From NCBI RefSeq assembly GCF_001424345.1, contig NZ_LMPF01000024.1, positions 138,122 to 202,121 on the forward strand: a DNA stretch of 64,000 bases, read 5' to 3'. The position numbers were made by a program, and so were the translations under genes. Under the pieces are notes generated by a model. The model was not told the DNA's origin, made no database searches, and was given only the letters and a program-made list of their open reading frames with translations. This DNA is from Burkholderia sp. Leaf177 (lineage in GTDB: Bacteria > Pseudomonadota > Gammaproteobacteria > Burkholderiales > Burkholderiaceae). Below are positions 8,093-15,703 of the stretch, piece after piece (the stretch's first letter is position 1; each line of letters begins with the position of its first letter).

Positions 8093-9452
8093 TGAAGCCC
8101 CCGCCCGAGCGCCCGAAGCCGCGGCCGAAACCATCGTTAAAACTGTCACGTTCGCGCATGTCGTTGCCGAGCGTTTGCCGGTACTTCGCAAGCTTCGGCG
8201 AACTCGGATGAATGCCGAGCGACACCCAGTTGTCCTGTTCCTCGCCGCCTTCGAGCAAGACCGGTTCGTATCGATACAACTCCTGCGTCGCGACGATATT
8301 GTCGGACAGTCCCGTCACTTCCGTGATCGACAAGATCCTTCTGCGCCCGTTGGATAACCGCCCGATCTGCACGATGAAATCGATCGCGTTCGCAATCTGC
8401 CGGCGCAAGCTCGACTCCGTGCCCTGAAAGCCGGCGAACCCGGCCAGCATTTCCAGCCTGTACAAACATTCACGTGCCGAACTCGCGTGGACCGTACCCA
8501 TGGAACCATCGTGGCCAGTGTTCATTGCCTGGAGCATTTCGAGCACTTCGCCGCCGCGAACCTCGCCCACGATGATCCTGTCAGGCCGCATCCGCAGCGT
8601 ATTGCGCAGCAGGTCGCGGATCGACACGATGCCCGCCCCGTCGAAACCGCCCGGGCGGCTTTCGAGCCGCACCACATGCGGATGATTGAGCGAAAGTTCG
8701 GCGGTATCTTCGATCGTCACCACGCGCTCGTGTTTCGGAATGAAGAACGCGAGCGCATTGAGCAAGGACGTCTTGCCGGAACTCGTTCCGCCCGATACAA
8801 GCACGTTGCAGCGCGCCGCGACCGCTGCGTCGAGCAGCGCGCTGATCTCCGGATTGAACGTGCCGTTCGCGAGCAGATCGTCGGGACGCAGGGGATCGCG
8901 GCGAAACTTTCGTATCGACACAACCGGGCCGTCGAGCGACAGCGGCTCGATCACGACATTCACGCGGCCGCCGTCCGGCAAGCGGGCATCGACCATGGGA
9001 TTCGATTCATCCAGCCGCCGTCCAATAGGCGCCAGAATGCGCCGCACGATGCGCAGCAAATGCGCGTTATCGGCGAAACGCACGGGGATCTTCGCGAGCA
9101 TGCCGTGACGGGACACGTAGACGTCGTCGAAGCCGTTGATCAGGATGTCTTCAACGGCCGGATCGGCGAGCAGATCCTCGATCGGCCCGAACCCCGCCAG
9201 TTCCTTCGTCAACGCCTCGGCGATCAGGCGCACTTCGCTTTCGTTGAGCGGAATGCGCCGCAGGCGCGCGAAGCCATCGATTTCCAGATCGACGAACTGA
9301 TGGATCGCCTGACGCGACCATCGCCCGAACTCCGCACCCAGTTCCTCGATGCGCGTGAGCAGATGTTCATGCGCCGCGTTCTTGATGTCCTGGAACTGTT
9401 GCGTGTGCGCGAACGAAGTGGCGTCGTCGGCGAATTCGATGTCTTTTGCCAT
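8085..9452 (-). CDS. tadA: Flp pilus secretion ATPase TadA (CpaF family)
   Basis: A 455-residue hexameric secretion ATPase that powers Flp pilin polymerisation at the inner membrane. It has an N-terminal helical domain, a CpaF-type linker (FGPIEDLLADPAVEDILING, residues about 88-107), Walker A GGTSSGKTS at 221-229 (K227), Asp box VVTIEDTAELSL, Walker B region IIVGEVRGGE at about 293-302 and His box TGHDGSMGTVHA at about 312-323. All expected catalytic elements are intact and the length is normal. The start lies 3 bases after the tadZ stop; the gene overlaps tadB. Confidence 0.95.
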   Translation of the reverse strand: MAKDIEFADDATSFAHTQQFQDIKNAAHEHLLTRIEELGAEFGRWSRQAIHQFVDLEIDGFARLRRIPLNESEVRLIAEALTKELAGFGPIEDLLADPAVEDILINGFDDVYVSRHGMLAKIPVRFADNAHLLRIVRRILAPIGRRLDESNPMVDARLPDGGRVNVVIEPLSLDGPVVSIRKFRRDPLRPDDLLANGTFNPEISALLDAAVAARCNVLVSGGTSSGKTSLLNALAFFIPKHERVVTIEDTAELSLNHPHVVRLESRPGGFDGAGIVSIRDLLRNTLRMRPDRIIVGEVRGGEVLEMLQAMNTGHDGSMGTVHASSARECLYRLEMLAGFAGFQGTESSLRRQIANAIDFIVQIGRLSNGRRRILSITEVTGLSDNIVATQELYRYEPVLLEGGEEQDNWVSLGIHPSSPKLAKYRQTLGNDMRERDSFNDGFGRGFGRSGGGFNV

Positions 9453-9455
9453 CGT

Positions 9456-10838
9456 CTATGACCGCTTTTTAAAAGTGGAAAGGAATCGCTTGACGCTGCT
9501 TGCCGCGTCGGCGGAAGCGCCGGTCGTGGCGCCATCGGGTGCCGGCACGGACGCTCTTGCGTCCGGCGCCTTGCCGCCGCCGAGCCGCGAAAGCAAGGTA
9601 TCGAGTGCGCGCACGTAAGGGTCGCGCTCGGCTATATCCGCGAGCAACTGGCCCTGGTTGACGGCGCGCCCGAGCGCCTGCGGGCGCGCAGGCAATACCG
9701 CCAGCAATGGCAACCCGAGACGCTCGGCAATCTGCTCGGCGCCGAAGTGCAGCGTTGCATCGAACTTGTTCACGACGAGCTGCAGCTTGCGTGGAGCATC
9801 GGCGTGCAGATCCGCGTCGTGCTCGCGCAGGCTTTCGAGCAACTCGACCGCTGACACCGCGGACGCCACGTTCGGATCGCAGACGAGCCATACGTTGTCC
9901 GCGGCACGCACGACCTGACCGATGAACTCGAGGTTCGTGAAGCCACCCAGATCCACCAGTTGATGATCGAAAAACGTCCGCAGGCGGTTAAGCAGACTTA
10001 CCGCCGATGCATACGACACCTCGCGCATGGACGCGAGATCGGCTGGCAGCGTGGTGACGGCGAGACCACTGGCGTGACGGCCGAACGCGGTGTGAACAAA
10101 AGTCTGGTCGAAGCGTCGAAGGTTGCGCACGGCATCGACGAAATGGAATTCGCTGTGCGTGTCCAGCAGCACGGAACTGTCGGCGGCGGGAATGCCGAGG
10201 TCGAGCAACGCTGCGGTCTTCAACGCGGCGGCGTCGCGCTTTTGCAGCTTGACTGCGAGATTGGCGGCCAGCGTGCTGACGCCCACGCCAATGCGTGCGC
10301 CGAGCAGCACGGTAATCTTGCCGTGACGGTTCGCCACGCGCTCCACTTGTGCGGAGACATTTGCCTGCTTCAGCAATTGCATCGTAATCCGAAGTGCTTC
10401 TTCGGGCTCTCCGTCTACATCGATAAAATCTCGCACGCCCGCACGCAATGCCGCTATCGCGCCGCCGGAATGCTGCATCGACCCAAGCGCAACGATGGCA
10501 ACGCCCGGAAAGGCATCGCGCACGGCGGCGGCGAGCGCCGTCGCGGTCTCAATACTCGCTTGCGGCGCCTCGAGCGGTGCGGGCCCGAAGTCGATGAAAA
10601 CAAGCGACGCGTCGAGCGCCGCGATCTTCGGCACGAGCGCAACCGGATCGAACAGCACATGTTCGATCTGACCCAGCGTGCCGATCGCGCGCGTGAGCCA
10701 TGCGCGTCGTCCCGCATCCGCGCAGACGCACAGGAACCGCATGCCTTGTGCATGCGCTTCTAATTCAGTCAAGGAAAGAGCTCTCGCGTTCATCGCGCGC
10801 ACCTCTGGTGGTTTCTTGCTTTGGAACATCCCGGCCAT
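9456..10838 (-). CDS. tadZ: Flp pilus localisation protein TadZ/CpaE (ParA/MinD-like)
   Basis: A 460-residue protein with an N-terminal atypical receiver-like domain (residues about 33-160, ending in GVRDFIDVDGEPEEA) and a C-terminal MinD/ParA-like domain. TadZ proteins localise the Tad machinery. The nucleotide-binding loop is degenerate: GARIGVGVSTLAANLA (from residue 180) replaces the canonical KGGxGKT, lacking both lysines, as is common in CpaE/TadZ. Switch-like elements DLGIPAADSSVLL and VDLGGFTN are present, and a basic C-terminal tail ends the protein. Start 10838 is in frame and 6 bases after rcpA; a second ATG at 10793 is an alternative. It sits between secretin and ATPase genes, the standard tad order. 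Confidence 0.85.
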   Translation of the reverse strand: MAGMFQSKKPPEVRAMNARALSLTELEAHAQGMRFLCVCADAGRRAWLTRAIGTLGQIEHVLFDPVALVPKIAALDASLVFIDFGPAPLEAPQASIETATALAAAVRDAFPGVAIVALGSMQHSGGAIAALRAGVRDFIDVDGEPEEALRITMQLLKQANVSAQVERVANRHGKITVLLGARIGVGVSTLAANLAVKLQKRDAAALKTAALLDLGIPAADSSVLLDTHSEFHFVDAVRNLRRFDQTFVHTAFGRHASGLAVTTLPADLASMREVSYASAVSLLNRLRTFFDHQLVDLGGFTNLEFIGQVVRAADNVWLVCDPNVASAVSAVELLESLREHDADLHADAPRKLQLVVNKFDATLHFGAEQIAERLGLPLLAVLPARPQALGRAVNQGQLLADIAERDPYVRALDTLLSRLGGGKAPDARASVPAPDGATTGASADAASSVKRFLSTFKKRS

Positions 10839-10844
10839 TGCGCA

Positions 10845-12365
10845 TCATTTGGAAAACCCCGGTGCCATATCGCTGGATGCCACACCGCCCATGAACGAAC
10901 GCCACACGGGTCCGTCGCGCTGCTCGGATTGCTCGCCCGGCGTGCCGGGCAACGGCGCGCCTTTTGCTATCGGCGAGACGAGATGCGGTGTCACGACGAT
11001 CACCAGTTCGCGATCGTTCTGCGTGTACTGCAAGGTCTTGAAAAATGAGCCGATGATCGGCAGGTCGCCGAGCATGGGTACTTTGTCGACGTTCGACATC
11101 GTCTCGCGATCGATCAGGCCGCCGATTACATAACTCTCGCCATCGCCGAGTTCCACGGTGGTATCGGCGCGACGCGTGGTGATCGCGGGCACGGAAATAC
11201 CGTTGATGGTCAATGCATGCTGGAAGTCGAGCTGGCTCGCTTCCGGCGCGACCTTCAGCGCGATACGTTGCGGCCCGAGCACCGTCGGCGTGACCGTGAG
11301 GCCAATGCCATACGGCTTGTAGATGATGCTAATCGTGCCCAGCGTTTGCGGTACTGGAACAGGAATTTCGCCGCCGGCCAGGAAACTTGCGCTCTGGCCG
11401 GACAAGGCGACGAGCGTAGGTTCGGCCAGGACGCGCGCAAGATTATTCGATTCCAGCAGGCTCAAGTTCGCGAAGATCCCGCGCGTGCCCAGATTTACGA
11501 TGAGGTTGAACGCGCTGCTGATAGGCGACGCGGACTGGACCTGCAGGTTCGTGGTCGCGCCGCCCGTGTAGGACGCAAGCGACGAAGGCGAGAACGTCCC
11601 GAAGGCAAACGCGTTGTTTTGCTTGAAGAGGTTGAACCCTGCCTGCTTCAACACGGATTTACTGAACTCCACGACCTTCACATCGACCTGAACCACGGGA
11701 CGCACGGCTACCGTGGATGCATCCAGAATAGATGCGCTTTTCGCGCCGCCCGCCGATGCATCCGATGAACCGCCGTCCTGTTTTCCAGCATCTTTCGAAT
11801 CGGAACCGGCCGCGCCATCCGCAGTTTTACCCACTGCATCTTTCGCGACAGCAAGAGCGCGCTGATGCGACTCCACGGTCGCGGCAGATCCGGTGATCAC
11901 CGCCGTGCCGCCGAGCACGTTGACCGCGGGTGTATCCCTGCCGAGCAGCTCACGCGCGGCTTGCGTGGTGACATTGATCGAGTAAGTACGCGGCTGCGCG
12001 CTGCCCTTTTCCCACAACATCATTTCCGTATGACCCGCGCTTTTTCCGACCAACAGCAAGCCGCTTGCGGCGCCGCTGCTGCTTTTGAGCCAAAGGACAT
12101 CGGCGACGCTCGGGTCACCTACCGCTACTCGCTGCAATGCGCGGCCCGGTGCGATTTGCCGTTGTGCGCCAACCGCGATCTCCAGCACGCGCGAAGCAGG
12201 GTCCGCCGCGCCATCTCCGCCCGATGCAGCGCTCGCGGCACGTGCGGTATTGGCGCCAAGCGTGCTTCCCGCGGCCAGCGCGCACAAACACGCCAGCAAG
12301 GCGATTGATACTCGCCGGGCGCTGCAATCAAACCGTCCTCGAACAGAACCCTTGGCTTTAATCAT
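10845..12365 (-). CDS. rcpA: Flp pilus outer-membrane secretin RcpA (CpaC family)
   Basis: A 506-residue type II/III secretin forming the outer-membrane channel of the Tad pilus. It has an N-terminal signal region (SIALLACLCALAAGSTLGAN), a pilus/N-domain (RVLEIAVGAQRQIAPGRALQ, GDPSVADVLWL), a BON-like region (VNVLGGTAVITGSAATVESH), then the secretin core from about residue 290 (LLESNNLARVLAEPTLVALS, SASFLAGGEIPVPVPQ) and the final conserved VPMLGDLPIIGSFFK. A low-complexity insert of about 30 residues rich in Asp/Ser/Gly near residue 190 is unusual but harmless-looking. It is preceded by rcpC, with a 109-base gap. Confidence 0.92.
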   Translation of the reverse strand: MIKAKGSVRGRFDCSARRVSIALLACLCALAAGSTLGANTARAASAASGGDGAADPASRVLEIAVGAQRQIAPGRALQRVAVGDPSVADVLWLKSSSGAASGLLLVGKSAGHTEMMLWEKGSAQPRTYSINVTTQAARELLGRDTPAVNVLGGTAVITGSAATVESHQRALAVAKDAVGKTADGAAGSDSKDAGKQDGGSSDASAGGAKSASILDASTVAVRPVVQVDVKVVEFSKSVLKQAGFNLFKQNNAFAFGTFSPSSLASYTGGATTNLQVQSASPISSAFNLIVNLGTRGIFANLSLLESNNLARVLAEPTLVALSGQSASFLAGGEIPVPVPQTLGTISIIYKPYGIGLTVTPTVLGPQRIALKVAPEASQLDFQHALTINGISVPAITTRRADTTVELGDGESYVIGGLIDRETMSNVDKVPMLGDLPIIGSFFKTLQYTQNDRELVIVVTPHLVSPIAKGAPLPGTPGEQSEQRDGPVWRSFMGGVASSDMAPGFSK

Positions 12366-12474
12366 TTTTAATATCGACTACGTACTGCGTTGTCGCCACA
12401 CGGCGGCATGGCCCCGACCTTCACTTTCAATATATTCGGTACTTCTAACTAGGTTTACGTCACTCGCCAGAGTT

Positions 12475-13440
12475 TCAGTAGGTTATTTTTTCCCTATGTG
12501 CGCCGCGAATCACTTCCAGATCATTCGATGCCGCCTGGACACGCGGCGACCTGGCAGCAGCCATGTCGGGTAACGGCGGCGGCGACACCTGCTTTGCCGG
12601 CTGGGCCGCAGACCCGCCAGCCAGCGTCTGCAGCGACAATCCCGTTGGCGTCGATCCCTTGTTTTCCTTCGTGATCCTTAGCGATGCCAGAAGCGGCGCC
12701 ATCGCAACGGGTTCTGCCACATCGCGATCGGCGGGATTGCGCAGCGCGAGCACCAGACGCCCCGCCCCTTCGGCAAGCGTCAATGCGTCGATATCGGCCG
12801 TACGCACCGCCAGCACGGCGGTACGCGATCCGCCGGCGGCGCTCGGCGCGCGCGTGGCACTGGACGCGGCATCGCCGTTGTCCGCTGTGCCGGGCAACGT
12901 GGCGTCGCCGAAACTCAGCACCCGCACTCTCGACAACAACAACCGCGCCTGCGTTGCCGCAACCTCGGCCTCGGCGCCGGGACCCGCGTTCATGTCACGC
13001 TTGAGCATGAAAAACACATCGACGAAATTGCCCGGCCGCACGCGGTTGCCCACGGCATTGCCTTCATCGACGCGAACCGCGACAGCACGTTCTCCGGGCG
13101 CGATGGCATCGGCGAGTCCCATCGAAAGACTGGCCTCGGTAAGCGTAGTGTTCGCCGCGATCGCGATGACCGGAAGGCGGCCGATCAACGGCGCGGCATC
13201 CCCGAATTCGCCTGCTCCACGCGACGGCGCCATGCGCAGCGTGAGCGCATCGGCTTCTATCGGTTTGCCTGCAGGGAGATCGCGTGAGGCCACGACCACG
13301 GGGAAGCTGGCCTCCCATTGCACGACAGGCGCAACAGGCGCCGGCGCGCGACGCGAAAGCGACCACGCGAAGATGCCGAGCAGCAGCGCCAACGCGATCA
13401 GAGAGCCGGCGAGGATACGAGTGATATTGGCCATGTTCAT
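12475..13440 (-). CDS. rcpC: Flp pilus assembly protein RcpC/CpaB (SAF domain)
   Basis: A 321-residue protein with one N-terminal transmembrane segment (ILAGSLIALALLLGIFAWSL) and a SAF/CpaB domain (FPVVVASRDLPAGKPIEADA, about residues 46-65). The RcpC/CpaB domain contains GNRVRPGNFVDVFFMLKRDM. It is periplasmic, possibly binding peptidoglycan or sugars, and helps the secretin assemble. The C-terminal 60 residues are proline/serine-rich and disordered. It lies 24 bases downstream of tadE and upstream of rcpA, as in other tad loci. Confidence 0.88.
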   Translation of the reverse strand: MNMANITRILAGSLIALALLLGIFAWSLSRRAPAPVAPVVQWEASFPVVVASRDLPAGKPIEADALTLRMAPSRGAGEFGDAAPLIGRLPVIAIAANTTLTEASLSMGLADAIAPGERAVAVRVDEGNAVGNRVRPGNFVDVFFMLKRDMNAGPGAEAEVAATQARLLLSRVRVLSFGDATLPGTADNGDAASSATRAPSAAGGSRTAVLAVRTADIDALTLAEGAGRLVLALRNPADRDVAEPVAMAPLLASLRITKENKGSTPTGLSLQTLAGGSAAQPAKQVSPPPLPDMAAARSPRVQAASNDLEVIRGAHREKITY

Positions 13441-13464
13441 GTTCGTCCGGAACGCGTGTCACGC

Positions 13465-13944
13465 TCAGAACAGGTTCTCCGGGTTGAGTTGCACCATGGC
13501 GTTTGCCGTGAGCGTGGCCGGCGTCGGCAATCCGATGAGCGGCAGAATAGGAACGAGCGGCTTGCTCGCGTAGTTGTATTTCAGCGAGACATTCACGCAT
13601 TGCATCGATGCATCGAACGAACAAGGCGCGTAGGTCGCCGTACAGGGCGCAGCATTCGCAAGCCAGTTCAAAAGTCCGTTGGCGGTGGTACATGCCGCGG
13701 TCGCACGCAGCGTGAGCGCGGTCGCTGCACTGGTCGCCGATGGTTGGAACTTCAGCGCGGCACGTGCCCCTTCGGAAGCTGCGAGCGCAAGCGATTGCTT
13801 CGCTGCGAAGATCACGCTGTAAGTGACGATCGCGTAGAAGATCAGGAAAAAGACGGGGAAGACGAGCGCGAACTCCACGGCCGTGCTGCCACGTTGCAGC
13901 CGCCGACGGCGTTGTGTAGAAGCTCGCTTCATTAGCTGTTTCAT
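13465..13944 (-). CDS. tadE: TadE-like minor pseudopilin
   Basis: A 159-residue protein with a type IV prepilin-like TadE signature: basic leader QRRRRLQRG, then STAVEFALVFPVFFLIFYAI with the conserved glutamate at +5 of the presumed cleavage after Gly19. A globular periplasmic domain with cysteines (AAPCTATYAPCSF, MQCVNVSL) follows. It is probably processed by the TadV peptidase encoded immediately upstream. The ATG at 13944 overlaps the tadV stop in an ATGA arrangement, which fixes the start. Only one TadE-type gene is present besides tadG; no separate tadF was found. Confidence 0.85.
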   Translation of the reverse strand: MKQLMKRASTQRRRRLQRGSTAVEFALVFPVFFLIFYAIVTYSVIFAAKQSLALAASEGARAALKFQPSATSAATALTLRATAACTTANGLLNWLANAAPCTATYAPCSFDASMQCVNVSLKYNYASKPLVPILPLIGLPTPATLTANAMVQLNPENLF

Positions 13945-14510
13945 CGCATGGCTCCGACGGTCTGGAGCATGAGACTCGCCAACGCAGAAGCCGCGAGCAA
14001 TGCGGCATAAGGCGTTGCCCGGCGGCCACCGACCATGAAGGTCGCGTGACGCGCACGTCCGGTGCGCACGACGCCGTTGTCGACGTGAACGACATGTGCC
14101 GTGTCGGCTTGCCGCGCTTTTATCATCGCCCGAACGATCAGGCATACCGCGTGAATGCCGGCAAAGACGCTCGCGGCCATCCATAAGCCGAGCAGTGCAT
14201 GCACGCCGCACCACGCGCCCAACGCCGCAAAAATCTTGACGTCCGCCGCGCCCATTACGCCCATCAAATAAAACGGCACGAGCGCGGTAAGACCGGCCAA
14301 AATCCCGAGTGCGGCGTCCTTCAACGTAATGTGAAATGGCGAATAGCCGATTGCCGCAAGCGCGCACGCGAGCAGCAGGCCAAGGATAACCAGCCAGTTT
14401 GGAATGCGGCGCCAAAAGCAATCGAGTAAAACGACCGCGAGTGCCCAGCTAACGAATAACGCGGCGTTAATCACGATATTGAATCGCAAACGCCAGACAC
14501 GGCTTTCCAA
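13941..14510 (-). CDS. tadV: Prepilin peptidase TadV/CpaA (A24 family)
   Basis: A 189-residue inner-membrane aspartic peptidase that cleaves Flp prepilin and pseudopilins. The two catalytic aspartates are the D in VVLLDCFWRRIPN and the D in MGAADVKIFAALG; the second motif is GAAD where GxGD is usual. Four to five membrane helices are evident (AALFVSWALAVVLLD, LVILGLLLACALAAIG, LGILAGLTALVPFYLMGVM, LGLWMAASVFAGIHAVCLIV). The start is uncertain: the frame opens after a TGA, and the first candidate is TTG 14510; TTG 14489 or GTG 14474 are possible. No strong RBS is seen. Confidence 0.85.
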   Translation of the reverse strand: MESRVWRLRFNIVINAALFVSWALAVVLLDCFWRRIPNWLVILGLLLACALAAIGYSPFHITLKDAALGILAGLTALVPFYLMGVMGAADVKIFAALGAWCGVHALLGLWMAASVFAGIHAVCLIVRAMIKARQADTAHVVHVDNGVVRTGRARHATFMVGGRRATPYAALLAASALASLMLQTVGAMR

Positions 14511-14613
14511 TCAATTGCGGTTTATCGCATTTGATTAAAAAGCATTGCGACACGGCCGCGCATGGCTAAGCGCCGCCTGCGTTATTGCGAATAAACGCAG
14601 TAACAGGCAGCGC

Positions 14614-14648
14614 CCTGTATATACCGGCGAAATGCCGATATATACAGG
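14614..14648 (-). promoter_or_regulatory. Strong stem-loop between flp and tadV (probable attenuator / mRNA-stability hairpin)
   Basis: Arms CCTGTATATA (14614-14623) and TATATACAGG (14639-14648) pair perfectly over 10 bp. After one mismatch, a further 4 bp (CGGC/GCCG) closes a GAAAT loop. It lies about 60 bases past the flp stop and about 100 bases before tadV, on the minus-strand transcript. No U-run follows, so it is not a classical terminator. A second, smaller hairpin (CCTGG..CCAGG region, 14682-14702) lies directly after flp. Such elements usually separate an abundant pilin message from low-level assembly genes. Confidence 0.6.
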
Positions 14649-14705
14649 AGCCAATACGCAATGAGAACGTGGCGCTCTAAGCCTGGCTGCGCGAAGCCCA
14701 GGTTA

Positions 14706-14867
14706 TTAAAGCGCGGTAACGATGGCCGTGAACACGGTCGTGAGCTTGCCCGACACCGCAGTGATGGACGTGGCAAGCGCTACAGCAATGATTCCGGCGA
14801 TGAGCCCGTATTCGATCGCTGTGACGCCGCGTTCGTCGTGAGAAAAACGTTTGATGAAGTTCGACAT
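14706..14867 (-). CDS. flp: Flp/Fap-type pilin, major subunit of the Tad pilus
   Basis: A very small gene (53 residues). The product begins MSNFIKRFSHDERG, then VTAIEYGLIAGIIAVALATS: the Flp signature with cleavage after Gly14, Glu at +5 and Tyr at +6 of the mature pilin, followed by a single hydrophobic helix and a short polar tail ending TAIVTAL. The TadV peptidase would process it and TadA/B/C polymerise it. ATG 14867 has GAGGG 8 bases upstream. It is the first gene of the tad locus and is separated from tadV by 195 bases containing hairpins. Confidence 0.95.
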   Translation of the reverse strand: MSNFIKRFSHDERGVTAIEYGLIAGIIAVALATSITAVSGKLTTVFTAIVTAL

Positions 14868-14938
14868 GATGTTGCCCTCGGATATTTTTTAATGGCCATT
14901 TTTGACAAGTGGTCCGGCATTTCTGTGGATCGTAGCCA

Positions 14939-14958
14939 GCGGGTTCTCTCTAACCCGC
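14939..14958. promoter_or_regulatory. Inverted repeat upstream of flp
   Basis: GCGGGTT (14939-14945) and AACCCGC (14952-14958) with a 6-base spacer, 72 bases upstream of the flp start. It could be an operator or a leader hairpin. No U-run on either side. Confidence 0.4.
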
Positions 14959-15457
14959 AGTCTTGTGTCCGTATGCCTTGTTGCGCGTCTTGGCGCGCTG
15001 GTTCACTCGTCGATTCTCTCAGGTTCTAGATATGTACTCGATGTAGCCTCCACCCGTCGCGATGTTAAATGATGCATCCATGTAACGATTTATAGCTGAA
15101 CGCTATCTTGAAATCAACGGGTACATGGCAATAATTTTATTGGTTGATACCCTTGATCGGTAAGCATTGTGGAACAACAACACTTTCTGCTCAACGACTT
15201 GGCGGCAATCGTCAAATTCTGTGTCATTTTCGTGCGCGTTGTTAGCGTTCTCTGAATTAGATGTATCGAATTGAGTTTGCCGAGTTGTTGCATTTGGCGT
15301 GGAGTTGCGTTCGGCGAGTCGTTACGCATACGCGTTCACTTTTTACGGTTCACTATTTAGTTAACGGCGGGTTTGACCTGTGCTTTATGGCGGCATACGC
15401 GCTGCAATTTTGGACTCTCGATATTTCGAAAGCTTTTCAGCGCCCGCGACAAAACGT

Positions 15458-15477
15458 GTTACGTCCTGTTTCGTAAC
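15458..15477. promoter_or_regulatory. Inverted repeat, candidate enhancer (UAS) for a sigma-54 activator
   Basis: GTTACG (15458-15463), 8-base spacer, CGTAAC (15472-15477). Two further direct GTTACG copies lie at 15492-15497 and 15497-15502. The repeat is about 155 bases upstream of the -24 element at 15632, a normal distance for an enhancer-binding protein site. Binding protein unknown. Confidence 0.4.
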
Positions 15478-15631
15478 GACATCGCACGGACGTTACGTTA
15501 CGTGACACGTCGCCCGGAACAGGAACACTTGCACGCGCGTTCCCTTCTCATCCCGCAAAGCCATACCGCGCCTTGTACTATCTGGTTAACCCGATCGTAG
15601 TTCAGAGTCCTGCGCAAATGTCTGTGCGCAA

Positions 15632-15648
15632 TGGCACGCGTCCTGCAT
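15632..15648 (+). promoter_or_regulatory. Sigma-54 (-24/-12) promoter of the glycine-rich lipoprotein gene
   Basis: TGGCACG (15632-15638), 4 bases, CTGCAT (15643-15648). The GG and GC dinucleotides are exactly 10 bases apart, and the -24 half matches the consensus TGGCACG perfectly; the -12 half is CTGC for TTGC. It lies 56 bases before the ATG at 15704. Two palindromic TGCGCA words (15611 and 15625) sit just upstream. Confidence 0.7.
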
Positions 15649-15703
15649 TAAAACGATGGCAGTTCAAAAGAGCACACAAAACTAAATACCATCCGAGGGC
15701 GTT

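Larger units (their letters stand above)
14868..15703. other. 836-base divergent intergenic region between flp and the glycine-rich lipoprotein gene
   Basis: No credible gene. It is more AT-rich than its surroundings, especially 15030-15300. It must hold the flp promoter (minus) and the promoter of the gene at 15704 (plus). Visible elements: an inverted repeat 14939-14958, an upstream inverted repeat 15458-15477, further GTTACG copies at 15492-15502, and a sigma-54-type promoter 15632-15648. A weak GG-N10-GC match for the minus strand lies at 14956-14971 (CGGACACAAGACTGCG), upstream of flp. Confidence 0.6.

Noticed and set aside
14956..14971. Sigma-54 promoter for flp on the minus strand (CGGACACAAGACTGCG)
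   Set aside because: The GG-N10-GC spacing is right but most other consensus positions fail; kept only as a weak note in the intergenic entry.
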